This document shows positions 1 to 9,400 of a DNA stretch of 11,581 nt, piece after piece (within the stretch, counting starts at the first letter, position 1; the number at the start of each line of letters is the position of its first letter). Where the stretch lies: positions 1 to 11,581 of the forward strand of contig CBHWEI010000113.1 of assembly GCA_966112835.1 (NCBI GenBank). The letters are read 5' to 3'. The notes under the pieces were generated by a model, which did not search any database, was not told where the DNA came from, and saw nothing but the letters and a program-made list of their open reading frames with translations. This DNA comes from UBA668 sp966112835. Its GTDB lineage: Bacteria > Actinomycetota > Acidimicrobiia > Acidimicrobiales > Ilumatobacteraceae. The position numbers and the translations under genes are program-made.

Positions 1-844
1 TGCCGCTGATGTCCTTGCCGCCCTTGTCGACGATGAGCACGTCGATCTGCGGGAAGGGCAGCGCCGGCACCAGCGCACGCGAGTACTCGGTGAGCTCGCG
101 CTCGAGTGCGCCGCCGACGTCGTCGCTGCGCAGCGCCTGCACCTTCACCACCTCACCGCTGGCCGACTCGATGGAGCCGACACCGCCGAGGATGCGGCCC
201 GAGCCGCGCAACGCCTCGATGCCGTCGAGGATGCGATTGCGCATCTCGACGGGGCCGCAGGCGTGGATCTGCGCCGCACCCGGCTGCTTGCCGAAGCCGA
301 CGACGGCCATCTTCGTGCAGCCGCTCTCGATGGGGCCCTTGAAGCAGGTGTGCGGCTTGATGCGGTTCACCGGGAAGATGCGGTCGGCACCGGCGGCGTG
401 CTCGTCGAGGTACAGCGGCATGCCACTGGGGGTGCGCGCCACTTCGATCGTCTTCATGGAGGCGCGGATCTCGGCGCCGACGGCGTCTTCGGTCATGCCG
501 AGCGATTCGAGCATGGCCCGCTGGCCCTCGGCCGTCGCGCCGCCGTGGCTGCCCATCGCGGGCACCAGGAACGGCTCGGCGCCCAGCGCGCGCAGGCCGC
601 TGATGACGCCGCGCAGCAGCGGCACGCGGTCGGTGAGGCCACGGCTGCCACCGCCGACGGCCACGGTCATGCCGGGCGTGACGTCGCCCGCCAGACGGGC
701 CACGACGTCGGCGTGGGCGGCTGCCTGCACGTCGCCCACCGGTTCGGGCTGCGGCACGGGCAGCAGCACTTCGGTGAGCGCCGGCACCTTCAGATCCGGG
801 TGGAACGGCAGCTCCACCCCTTGCACCAGTTGGTCCCAGTTCAC
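1..844 (-). CDS. Lactate racemase-domain protein (DUF2088/LarA-like), C-terminus beyond window
   Basis: 281 codons are visible before the frame runs off the left edge; family members are usually about 420-440 aa, so roughly the last third is missing. Conserved blocks seen: GGGSRGL (residues 64-70), VPAMGSHGGATAEGQ (94-108), VNRIKPHTCFKGPIESG (159-175), KMAVVGFGK (178-186) and DVLIVDKGGKDISG (268-281). These match the LarA-like DUF2088 family, whose founder is a nickel-pincer-dependent lactate racemase. The histidines (H100, H165) and lysines (K178, K186) lie in the blocks where that family places cofactor and substrate ligands, but I cannot assign each ligand. Most DUF2088 proteins of this type are uncharacterised, so the substrate is unknown. 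No LarB, LarC or LarE cofactor-making gene lies in the window. I chose GTG at 844 because a TANNNT box ends 6 nt upstream and the family N-terminus fits; no in-frame ATG lies between it and the divergent gene. It is probably cytosolic, as no signal peptide is seen. Confidence 0.85.
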   Translation of the reverse strand, partial: MNWDQLVQGVELPFHPDLKVPALTEVLLPVPQPEPVGDVQAAAHADVVARLAGDVTPGMTVAVGGGSRGLTDRVPLLRGVISGLRALGAEPFLVPAMGSHGGATAEGQRAMLESLGMTEDAVGAEIRASMKTIEVARTPSGMPLYLDEHAAGADRIFPVNRIKPHTCFKGPIESGCTKMAVVGFGKQPGAAQIHACGPVEMRNRILDGIEALRGSGRILGGVGSIESASGEVVKVQALRSDDVGGALERELTEYSRALVPALPFPQIDVLIVDKGGKDISG

Positions 845-850
845 CCCGCC

Positions 851-856
851 ACCGTA
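851..856 (-). promoter_or_regulatory. -10 box (TACGGT) of leaderless minus-strand promoter
   Basis: On the minus strand TACGGT fits the actinobacterial -10 pattern TANNNT. Six bases separate it from the GTG at 844, so transcription would begin at or next to the start codon and leave no room for a ribosome binding site. No convincing -35 box is seen. This is inferred from spacing only. Confidence 0.45.
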
Positions 857-879
857 CCGCGACGGGCCCCGGCGGTACG
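853..879. repeat. 8-bp inverted repeat in the 43-bp divergent promoter region
   Basis: CGTACCGC (853-860) and GCGGTACG (872-879) are perfect inverted copies with an 11-nt spacer. The left arm overlaps the minus-strand -10 box and the right arm overlaps the plus-strand -10 box. A dimeric repressor bound here would cover both promoters at once. No gene for an obvious cognate regulator is visible. Confidence 0.55.
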
Positions 880-881
880 CT
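876..881 (+). promoter_or_regulatory. -10 box (TACGCT) of leaderless plus-strand promoter
   Basis: TACGCT fits TANNNT and ends 6 nt before the ATG at 888, the mirror image of the geometry on the other strand. No Shine-Dalgarno sequence lies in the gap (gcgccg). The predicted start site is within a base or two of the ATG. Confidence 0.45.
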
Positions 882-887
882 GCGCCG

Positions 888-2057
888 ATGCGCATCGGGA
901 AGCTGCTCCTCGTTGCCGCGGTCCTGATGGGGCTCGCGGCGGCCTGTTCGTCCGACGGCGGTTCTGCCGCCGACACCACTGGTCCGTCGGTCACCACCGT
1001 CGACACCACGGGGGGCGAGTCCAGTACCAGCGCGCCCGAGACCACCGTGCCCGAGTCCACCGCGGTGACCGCGCCGCCCACCCAACCCGAGTGGGAGACC
1101 GTCACCGCACCGGCCGACTGCATGTGCTTCGACGGCAGCGGCTTCACCTACTTCCTGCGCAAGGCCGACCCGTCGAAGGTGCTGTTCTTCTTCGAGGGTG
1201 GCGGCGCCTGCTTCGACGCCGGCACCTGCGGCCCCGACAGCAACAGCTTCAAGCGCAACGTGGGCGACGGACCCGCCTCGCGCCAGGACGGCATCTTCGA
1301 CTTCACCAACCCGCTGAACCCGTTCAAGGACTTCAGCGTGGTGTACGTGCCGTACTGCACGGGCGACGTCCACATCGGCAACACCACGCACGACTACGGC
1401 AACGGCGTCGTCATCCAGCACAAGGGCTTCGTGAACGGTTCGGCCGCGTTGGCGAAGCTGGCCGAGACCTTCCCCGACGCGAAGGAGTTGGTGGTGTCGG
1501 GCGAGAGCGCGGGCTCGGTGCCCGACCCGCTGTACGCCGGCATGGCGCACGACCTGCTGCCCGACGCGCGCATCACCGTCATCGCCGACGGCTCGGGCGC
1601 CTACCCCGACATCCCCGGCATCAACGCCGTCATCGGTGGTGCATGGGGCACCATGAACGCCGTCCCCGACTGGCCCGAGAACGCCGGCATGACGGTCGAG
1701 AAGTGGAGCTTCCCCGGCCTGTTCATCCAGGCGAACAAGCACGCGCCGGGCATCGTCTTCGCCCGCCACGACTATGCGTACGACCAGACGCAGGCCTTCT
1801 TCAGCAGCCTGGCCGGCATCTCGGCCGACAACCTGGTGGAACTGATCGACAAGAACGAGACGCAGATCGAGGCCGGCGGGGTGGACCTGTTCAGCTACAT
1901 CAGCCCCAGCGACCACCACACGGTCATCGGGTCTCCCGGCTTCTACACCGAGACCCAGAACGGCGTGTCGTTGCTGGACTGGGTGACGGCGTTGGTGAAC
2001 GGTGAACCGGTGCAGGACAACCACTGCACCGTCGCCAACGACGGGTGCCGTGGCTGA
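888..2057 (+). CDS. Pectinacetylesterase/Notum-family lipoprotein
   Basis: The 389-aa product starts with a lipoprotein signal peptide: basic MRIGK, a hydrophobic core, then LAAAC with the lipid-carrying Cys at 20. A Thr/Ser/Pro-rich spacer (about residues 24-68) follows, typical of proteins tethered outside the actinobacterial membrane. The rest is an alpha/beta-hydrolase of the pectinacetylesterase (PAE/Notum) family: FFFEGGGACFD (100-110, oxyanion region), VVYVPYCTGDVHIGN (151-165), the nucleophile elbow SGESAGS (204-210, Ser207), YDQTQAFF (298-305, probable catalytic Asp299) and SDHHTV (341-346, catalytic His343 or His344). Several cysteines could form disulfides. The family removes acyl groups from carbohydrate or protein substrates (pectin acetyl esters in plants, Wnt palmitoleate in animals). 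The bacterial substrate is not known, so I do not assign pectin. It shares a TGA-C-ATG junction with the following flavoprotein gene and is probably co-transcribed with it. The start is set by the signal peptide and the -10 spacing. Confidence 0.87.
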   Translation: MRIGKLLLVAAVLMGLAAACSSDGGSAADTTGPSVTTVDTTGGESSTSAPETTVPESTAVTAPPTQPEWETVTAPADCMCFDGSGFTYFLRKADPSKVLFFFEGGGACFDAGTCGPDSNSFKRNVGDGPASRQDGIFDFTNPLNPFKDFSVVYVPYCTGDVHIGNTTHDYGNGVVIQHKGFVNGSAALAKLAETFPDAKELVVSGESAGSVPDPLYAGMAHDLLPDARITVIADGSGAYPDIPGINAVIGGAWGTMNAVPDWPENAGMTVEKWSFPGLFIQANKHAPGIVFARHDYAYDQTQAFFSSLAGISADNLVELIDKNETQIEAGGVDLFSYISPSDHHTVIGSPGFYTETQNGVSLLDWVTALVNGEPVQDNHCTVANDGCRG

Positions 2058-2058
2058 C

Positions 2059-3288
2059 ATGGAGCACGTCGTCGTCGTCGGCGCGTCGCTCGCGGGCCTG
2101 CGCGCCTGCGAAGCACTGCGCCAGGAGGAGTACACCGGCCGCATCACCCTGGTGGGCGCCGAGGGCGAGCTGCCCTACGACCGCCCGCCGCTGTCGAAGA
2201 AGGTGCTCGCGGGCGAGTGGGAGCCCGAGCGCATCCGCCTGCGCAAGGCCGACGAGTTCGACTCGCTCGACCTGACGCTGCGGTTGGGTATCCGCGCGAC
2301 GGCCCTGCACGCCGACCGCGGTGCCATCTCGCTGAGCGGCGGCGAGGAACTGGAGTACGACGGGCTGATCATCGCCACGGGTTCGGCGCCGCGTCGCCTT
2401 CCCGGCCAGCCCGACCTGGACGGCATCATGACCCTGCGCACCATGGCCGATTCGATCGCCCTGCGCGACCGCATCGCCGACGGCACGGCCCACGTGGTCA
2501 TCATCGGTGCCGGCTTCATCGGCCTCGAGGTCGCGGCCACAGCCCGCCAGAAGGGCTGCACGGTCACCGTGCTGGAGGGCGCCCCGGCCCCGCTGATCCG
2601 CGGCCTCGGTGTGGACATGGGCGTGGCCGTCGCCGCGGTCCACGGCCGTCACGACGTGAGCGTGCGCTGCGGCGTGCAGGTGTCGGGCCTCGAAGGCGAC
2701 GGCCGACAGGTCACGGGTGTGCGCCTTGCCGACGGTGAACTGGTGCCGGCCGACGTGGTGATCGTGGGCGTCGGCGTGTCGCCCGCCACCGACTGGTTGG
2801 ACGACTCGCCCATCGCACTGCGCGACGGCATCGTCTGCGACGCCACGCTGTACACGGGTGTGCCGGGTGTCTACGCCGCGGGCGACTGCGTGCGCTGGCC
2901 GAACCTGGTGTTCGAGGGGCACGACGACTGCGAGATGCGCGTCGAGCACTGGACGAACGCCGCCGAGCAGGGCGCCGCCGCGGCACGCAACCTGCTGGCC
3001 GTGAGCCGCGGCCAGGAGGCCCAGCCCTACCTGTCGGTGCCGTTCTTCTGGAGCGACCAGTTCGAGAGCCGCATCCAGTTCGTGGGTCGCGCCCACGGTG
3101 GCGACGACGTGCACGTGTTCGCCGGATCCACCGACGGTGCGTTCGCCGCGCTGTACGGCTGGGAGGGCCGTCTGCGCGGCGTGCTGGGCGTGAGCATGCC
3201 GAAGATGGTCATGCCGTTCCGCGCCCTGCTGTCGGCCCGGGCGAGTTGGGACGAAGCGCTCGCGAAGGCGGCCGAGCTCAGCTCGTGA
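2059..3288 (+). CDS. FAD-dependent NAD(P)H:ferredoxin reductase-type oxidoreductase
   Basis: A 409-aa flavoprotein of the rubredoxin/putidaredoxin reductase class, which passes electrons from NAD(P)H to a ferredoxin, often for a P450 or a dioxygenase. In order: FAD Rossmann motif GASLAG (8-13, Ser in place of the second Gly, a common variant), PYDRPPLSKKVL, ATGSAPR (106-112), NAD-binding Rossmann GAGFIG (150-155) with acidic Glu173 at the end of the next strand (favouring NADH; inference), the FAD-phosphate motif VYAAGDC (271-277), then a reductase C-terminal domain containing VEHWTNAAEQ and VPFFWSDQFESRIQFVG. Length is normal for the class (about 400-410 aa). No ferredoxin, P450 or oxygenase gene is nearby, so the partner is unknown. 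ATG at 2059 is one base after the upstream stop; an in-frame GTG at 2050, overlapping that gene by 8 nt, is a possible alternative start. The 3' end overlaps the convergent gene by 11 bp. Confidence 0.9.
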   Translation: MEHVVVVGASLAGLRACEALRQEEYTGRITLVGAEGELPYDRPPLSKKVLAGEWEPERIRLRKADEFDSLDLTLRLGIRATALHADRGAISLSGGEELEYDGLIIATGSAPRRLPGQPDLDGIMTLRTMADSIALRDRIADGTAHVVIIGAGFIGLEVAATARQKGCTVTVLEGAPAPLIRGLGVDMGVAVAAVHGRHDVSVRCGVQVSGLEGDGRQVTGVRLADGELVPADVVIVGVGVSPATDWLDDSPIALRDGIVCDATLYTGVPGVYAAGDCVRWPNLVFEGHDDCEMRVEHWTNAAEQGAAAARNLLAVSRGQEAQPYLSVPFFWSDQFESRIQFVGRAHGGDDVHVFAGSTDGAFAALYGWEGRLRGVLGVSMPKMVMPFRALLSARASWDEALAKAAELSS

Positions 3289-3916
3289 CCGAACGGCTGG
3301 CGTTGCGCCGGCGCAGCACCAGCAACAGGGCACCCATGCCCACCAGCACACCGGCCAGCACGAGCAGGGTGTCGTCGTTGCCGGCGTGCGGCAGCCTGCC
3401 GCCGCCGCTGCCCACCAGCGCCGTGGTGGGTGCCTGCGTGGCGGGCGGCGCCGTGGTCTCGACGACAGGTGCCGTGGTGTCGACCACGCAGTCGCCGAAC
3501 AGCAGCACCGTGCCCACCGCGGTGATGGTGCCCTGGTTGACGGTGCGGAAGAACGTGAGCGACACGGACACCGAACCGACCGCGTCGGCCGACGCGATGG
3601 TCTCGCCCACGGCCGAGGCCTGATCGGCCAGGCCGGCGGCGGGCTGCATGCCGACCACCGTGGACACCAGCGTGCCGGGCGACAGCGTGGGGGTGGCCGT
3701 GCCGCCGTCGAAGTCGAGGATCTCGCCCGAGGTGTTCTGGTAGGTCCAGGTGATGAGTTGCTCGCCCGTGCCGGGGTCGCAGGCCACCTGGCCGAGCACC
3801 TGGGGCAGCGTGCCGGCGTGCGCCGCCGGGGCAGCGCCGAGCGCGAGGGCGGCGGTGGCCAGCATCGTTCCGGCCAGACCGGCCGCACGACGACGTGTGG
3901 ACGTGGTGGTTCGCAT
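3278..3916 (-). CDS. Secreted surface protein with LPxTG-like (LPHAG) sorting signal
   Basis: A 212-aa protein with three visible parts. First is an export signal (RRR at 8-10, hydrophobic core, AHA cleavage site near residue 34). Next is a roughly 110-residue domain, probably beta-rich, with two cysteines (C46, C143) that could pair. I do not recognise this domain. A Thr/Pro-rich stalk (about 144-170) leads to the end: LPHAG (175-179), a hydrophobic span (184-201) and RRR (202-204). This is the layout of a sortase substrate, with Ala replacing the usual Thr of LPxTG. If a sortase does not accept the variant, the protein would simply be a C-terminally anchored membrane protein. No sortase gene is in the window. 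The start is supported by GGGAGG five bases upstream. The gene is divergent from lon and convergent with the reductase, and is probably monocistronic. Function unknown; a structural or adhesive wall protein is a guess. Confidence 0.8.
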   Translation of the reverse strand: MRTTTSTRRRAAGLAGTMLATAALALGAAPAAHAGTLPQVLGQVACDPGTGEQLITWTYQNTSGEILDFDGGTATPTLSPGTLVSTVVGMQPAAGLADQASAVGETIASADAVGSVSVSLTFFRTVNQGTITAVGTVLLFGDCVVDTTAPVVETTAPPATQAPTTALVGSGGGRLPHAGNDDTLLVLAGVLVGMGALLLVLRRRNASRSVTS

Positions 3917-3921
3917 GGATG

Positions 3922-3927
3922 CCTCCC
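3922..3927 (-). promoter_or_regulatory. Ribosome binding site GGGAGG
   Basis: GGGAGG on the minus strand lies five bases before the ATG at 3916. It fixes the start of the surface-protein gene and contrasts with the leaderless starts elsewhere in the window. Confidence 0.7.
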
Positions 3928-3952
3928 GTGGCGTGTCGGGCGCCGTGCAGCG

Positions 3953-3958
3953 AACGTA
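3953..3958 (-). promoter_or_regulatory. Candidate -10 box (TACGTT) for the surface-protein gene
   Basis: TACGTT on the minus strand fits TANNNT. It predicts a leader of about 30 nt that includes the GGGAGG site. No clear -35 is seen. Confidence 0.35.
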
Positions 3959-3986
3959 CCAGCGCGCTCACCCGCACGAGTGTGAT

Positions 3987-4021
3987 CAGAAAACTTGAGT
4001 CGGTTGCGATCAGCTTTTCTG
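3987..4021. promoter_or_regulatory. HAIR-like (HspR) operator inside a larger dyad upstream of lon
   Basis: CTTGAGT at 3994-4000 is an exact half-site of HAIR (CTTGAGT-N7-ACTCAAG), the HspR operator. Seven bases on, the opposite half (4008-4014, GATCAGC) keeps only the TCA core. The half-sites sit inside a perfect 7-bp inverted repeat, CAGAAAA (3987-3993) and TTTTCTG (4015-4021), with the same centre (4004). Comparing whole 13-bp arms (3988-4000 and 4008-4020), 9 of 13 positions are symmetric. The site covers the putative lon -35. It is notably AT-rich for this genome. HspR binding is inferred from the motif and the neighbouring gene. Confidence 0.5.
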
Positions 4022-4031
4022 CCGATAGGTT
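4004..4031 (+). promoter_or_regulatory. lon promoter, leaderless
   Basis: TTGCGA (4004-4009), a 16-nt spacer and TAGGTT (4026-4031) resemble a housekeeping sigma promoter. Seven bases separate the -10 from the ATG at 4039, so the transcript should begin at or very near the start codon. There is no Shine-Dalgarno sequence in ccgtcac. Confidence 0.55.
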
Positions 4032-4038
4032 CCGTCAC

Positions 4039-6384
<2,346 letters not shown>

Positions 6385-6407
6385 GGCTCAGAGCCGCCCT
6401 GTTCGCG

Positions 6408-6442
6408 GGGCTTCGGCTGCGGCTATCGTCCGGCCGAAGCCC
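6408..6442. repeat. 10-bp perfect inverted repeat flanking the subtilase -10 box
   Basis: GGGCTTCGGC (6408-6417) and GCCGAAGCCC (6433-6442) are exact inverted copies around a 15-nt spacer. The spacer contains the -10 box TATCGT (6424-6429) and the dyad centre falls on it. This layout suits a repressor operator. It could also fold as an RNA hairpin that ends lon transcription, but no T-run follows on either strand. Confidence 0.6.
6424..6429 (+). promoter_or_regulatory. Candidate -10 box (TATCGT) for the subtilase-like gene
   Basis: TATCGT fits TANNNT and predicts a start site near 6436, giving a leader of about 20 nt. The -35 region is not recognisable. Confidence 0.4.
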
Positions 6443-6447
6443 ACGAC

Positions 6448-6453
6448 GGGAGG
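6448..6453 (+). promoter_or_regulatory. Ribosome binding site GGGAGG, closely spaced
   Basis: GGGAGG lies only three bases before the ATG at 6457, shorter than the usual 5-9. It still supports this start, which is followed directly by a signal peptide. Confidence 0.55.
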
Positions 6454-6456
6454 GTC

Positions 6457-9400
6457 ATGGCTCGCAAATTCTGGTCGGCGACACTCGGCGTTTGTTTCAT
6501 CGCCCCACTGGCGTGGTCGACGGCATCAGCAGCAACGCCGACGAACGCGGTCGCCACGCCGATCGGACGCGAGGTCCGGATCACCCGTCCGACGATGATG
6601 GCCGACGGGTCCATCGACCTTGCACGCACGCGGATCGCGCGGACCGACGCCTTCGGACACGCCGACGCCGCGACCGAGCAACAGCTGCTCACGTCGGGCG
6701 CGACGCTCGTGGCGCAGCCCGAGCTGGGCCCGACGGTCGTGACCCCGCAGACCGCGGCCTTGATCCACAACGGCTACACGGGCCGCGTCCGGGTCGGCGT
6801 GATCGACTTCTTCAGCTCCACACTGCTCGCCGGCGAGATTTCTGCTGGCGAACTGAGCCCGATTCCGAGCGATCATCGCAAGTGTCTCCGAGCAGGCAAG
6901 CCCTGTTCGTTCTCCACCTCGTCGAACGTTCGACACGGCAACGCGATGGCCGAGATCATCAGTGACCAGGCGCCCGGAGCGGAGTTGTTCCTCGCTCAGG
7001 CCGAGACGATTGCCGACTATCGCGCCGTGATCGACTGGTTCGCGGCGAACGACGTGAAGATCGTCAACCACTCGCTCATCGGGAGCTACGACGGGCCCGG
7101 CGACGGAACCGGCCCGCAGGCGGCCGTCGTCGACTACGCCGTCTCCAAGGGCATGGCCTGGTTCAACACCGCCGGCGACATGGGCCAGGACACGGCATAC
7201 CCCAAATATGCCGGTGCGTACTGGCGCGGCACGTGGAACGACCCGGACCGCGACGGCTGGTTGAACTTCAGTGGCACCGACGAGACCTTGGGGACCTATT
7301 GCGGCGCGCTCCTGGGCCTGCGCTGGTCCGACTGGGGCACCGGTCGAACCGACTACGAGCTGTGGGTGAACGACGTGTTCATCAGCACCGGACTCAATGC
7401 CGCCCCTGTGGTGCTGAGCAACCGCAACCAGGCTGGCACTCCGAGCGCGACACCGATCGAGGGCAATGACCTCCGCTGGCTGTGCAACACGAACCCAGCC
7501 CTTGGCCCGGTGTACGACAAGAACAAGGACGGCTTCGTCGCGCTGAAGGTGAAGCGATCAGCACGGTCCACTGCGGCGAGCAGCACCGGCGACCGGCTCG
7601 AGATCCAGGTCAACAACGGCTACCTCGAGTACTCCGTCGACGGCAGCTCCGTCGGCGTGGGATTCGCCGACTCCAAGAACCCCGGTGCCGCCACCATCGG
7701 TCACGAGCGAGCGGGTTCGTCGCACGGGCCGACCAACGACGGGCGGATCAAGCCCGACCTTCTCGAAGCGCCCTGCTCGCCCACCAATGCGACCTACGCA
7801 TACGGCCCGTGCAGCGGGGCCAACCAGTACCTCGCCGGTGACAGTGCCGCAGCGAAGGCGAGCGGGGTCGCGGCCGCGGTGCTCGACGCGTTGGGCCCCA
7901 TGCGGCCGGCGCAACTGGTGCAGTACTTCCGCAACGAGGCGGCGCGGGACCACATCTACGACATCAGCCCTCCTCACCCCGTGCCGAACAACAAAGAGGG
8001 TTACGGCAGCCTGGCGGTGCGTATCGCAGGACCGCAGCCAGCCGTCGGCACCGGCGTTCGGATGCAAGTGACCGCGCCGAGGCACATCCTCGACACCCGT
8101 ACGCCCAACAACGCGCGGTTCGGTACTGCGCCCCTCGCACGGAACTCCGCCATCGTGTTCAACGCCGAGCGAGCGAGTCGGTCCCCGAAGGACCCCTCGC
8201 GGGTGCTCATCCTCAACGTCACCACCAGCGGCACGCTGCAAGCCGGCAACGTGCAGATCGGCCCGGCCGGCTGGACGATCCCCGGGGCCACCACCACCAT
8301 GGTCGTACAGGCAGCCGGTCAGACCGTGTCGACCACGGCCTTCGTGCCAGTGGGGCCCACCGAGGAGGTGACGATCTACACCACCGCCGGAGGCCACTTC
8401 CACGTCGACCTGCTCGGCATCTACACGCAGCTCACCGCGTCGGACAGTGGTCTGGGCTTCCACGGCGTTGATCCGTATCGGGCATACGACACGCGAACGC
8501 TGAATCAACCCCTGGCCGCGGGCGTGGCGCGGGACGTCACCATCGTCGGATCAGCGACCGACGACCCGCGCCTCGTCGCCCCACCGGGCGCCGAGGCGGT
8601 GATGGTCTCGCTCACCGCCGATTCGCCAGCGGCCAGTGGGTACGTGAGTGCAGTCCCGGTCGGGACCGGCGGCAAGCCCGACCTGCAGACCCTGCAGGTG
8701 GTGGGTGGGAGAGCGAGCACGACCACCACGATCGTTCTCCTCGACGCGCTCGGCCGAATGCGGCTCTGGGCTTCGATGAACACCCACATCCAGGTCGAAG
8801 TCCTCGGATGGTTCAGCAGCACGATGGCCGGCGGCGCATTCCACCCGATGCCGGCCGTTCGAATGGCCGACACCCGACGCAGTGGTGACATCCCGCCGGC
8901 CGGCACCATCACCGACATCCCGGCCGCCGACTACGCCGTGCCGGCGACGGCCGACGCCATGGTCGGCCAACTCATCTCGATCGGCTCGACGTCGACAGGC
9001 GCGATGAAGATCGGCCGGAGCGACGCCGCCGTCTCGACCCTCCATCGGGAGCTCTCCGCCACGACCCCGAACAGAACGTTTGCGGTCGCCACGGTCACGG
9101 GCCTGGACAACGCCCACGCTCGCGTCGTCGCCGCCAACGCCACACACCGCGTGTTCGACGCCGTTGGTTGGTTCGACGAGGTCGGGTTCGGAGTGCCCGG
9201 CACGGTCCTGACCGCCCCCATCGACCCGGACCGTCCCAACGCGCTTCGGGACGCGTTCGCGTTCTCTCCCGATCTCAACACCATCGCGTATGCGACATGG
9301 GAGGGATCGACCTACGGCGCCACGGTGTGGCGCCGCGACACCGGCGCATTCACCTATCACGACCTCGATGTCGGCAGTGGCACACCGGACGCCATCGTGC

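Noticed and set aside
9..887. Plus-strand open frame running in phase into the lipoprotein gene
   Set aside because: It is antisense to the clearly recognisable LarA-like gene, and the lipoprotein signal peptide begins at 888, so the upstream part is not coding.
3895..4038. Possible 48-residue N-terminal extension of Lon
   Set aside because: It would cover the promoter and HAIR-like site and overlap the start of the divergent gene. Lon's first conserved block begins just after 4039, and the total length then matches the family.
6408..6442. Rho-independent terminator for lon
   Set aside because: The inverted repeat is perfect, but its loop is 15 nt and no T-run follows. Its centring on a -10 box makes an operator the better first reading, so I list it as a repeat only.
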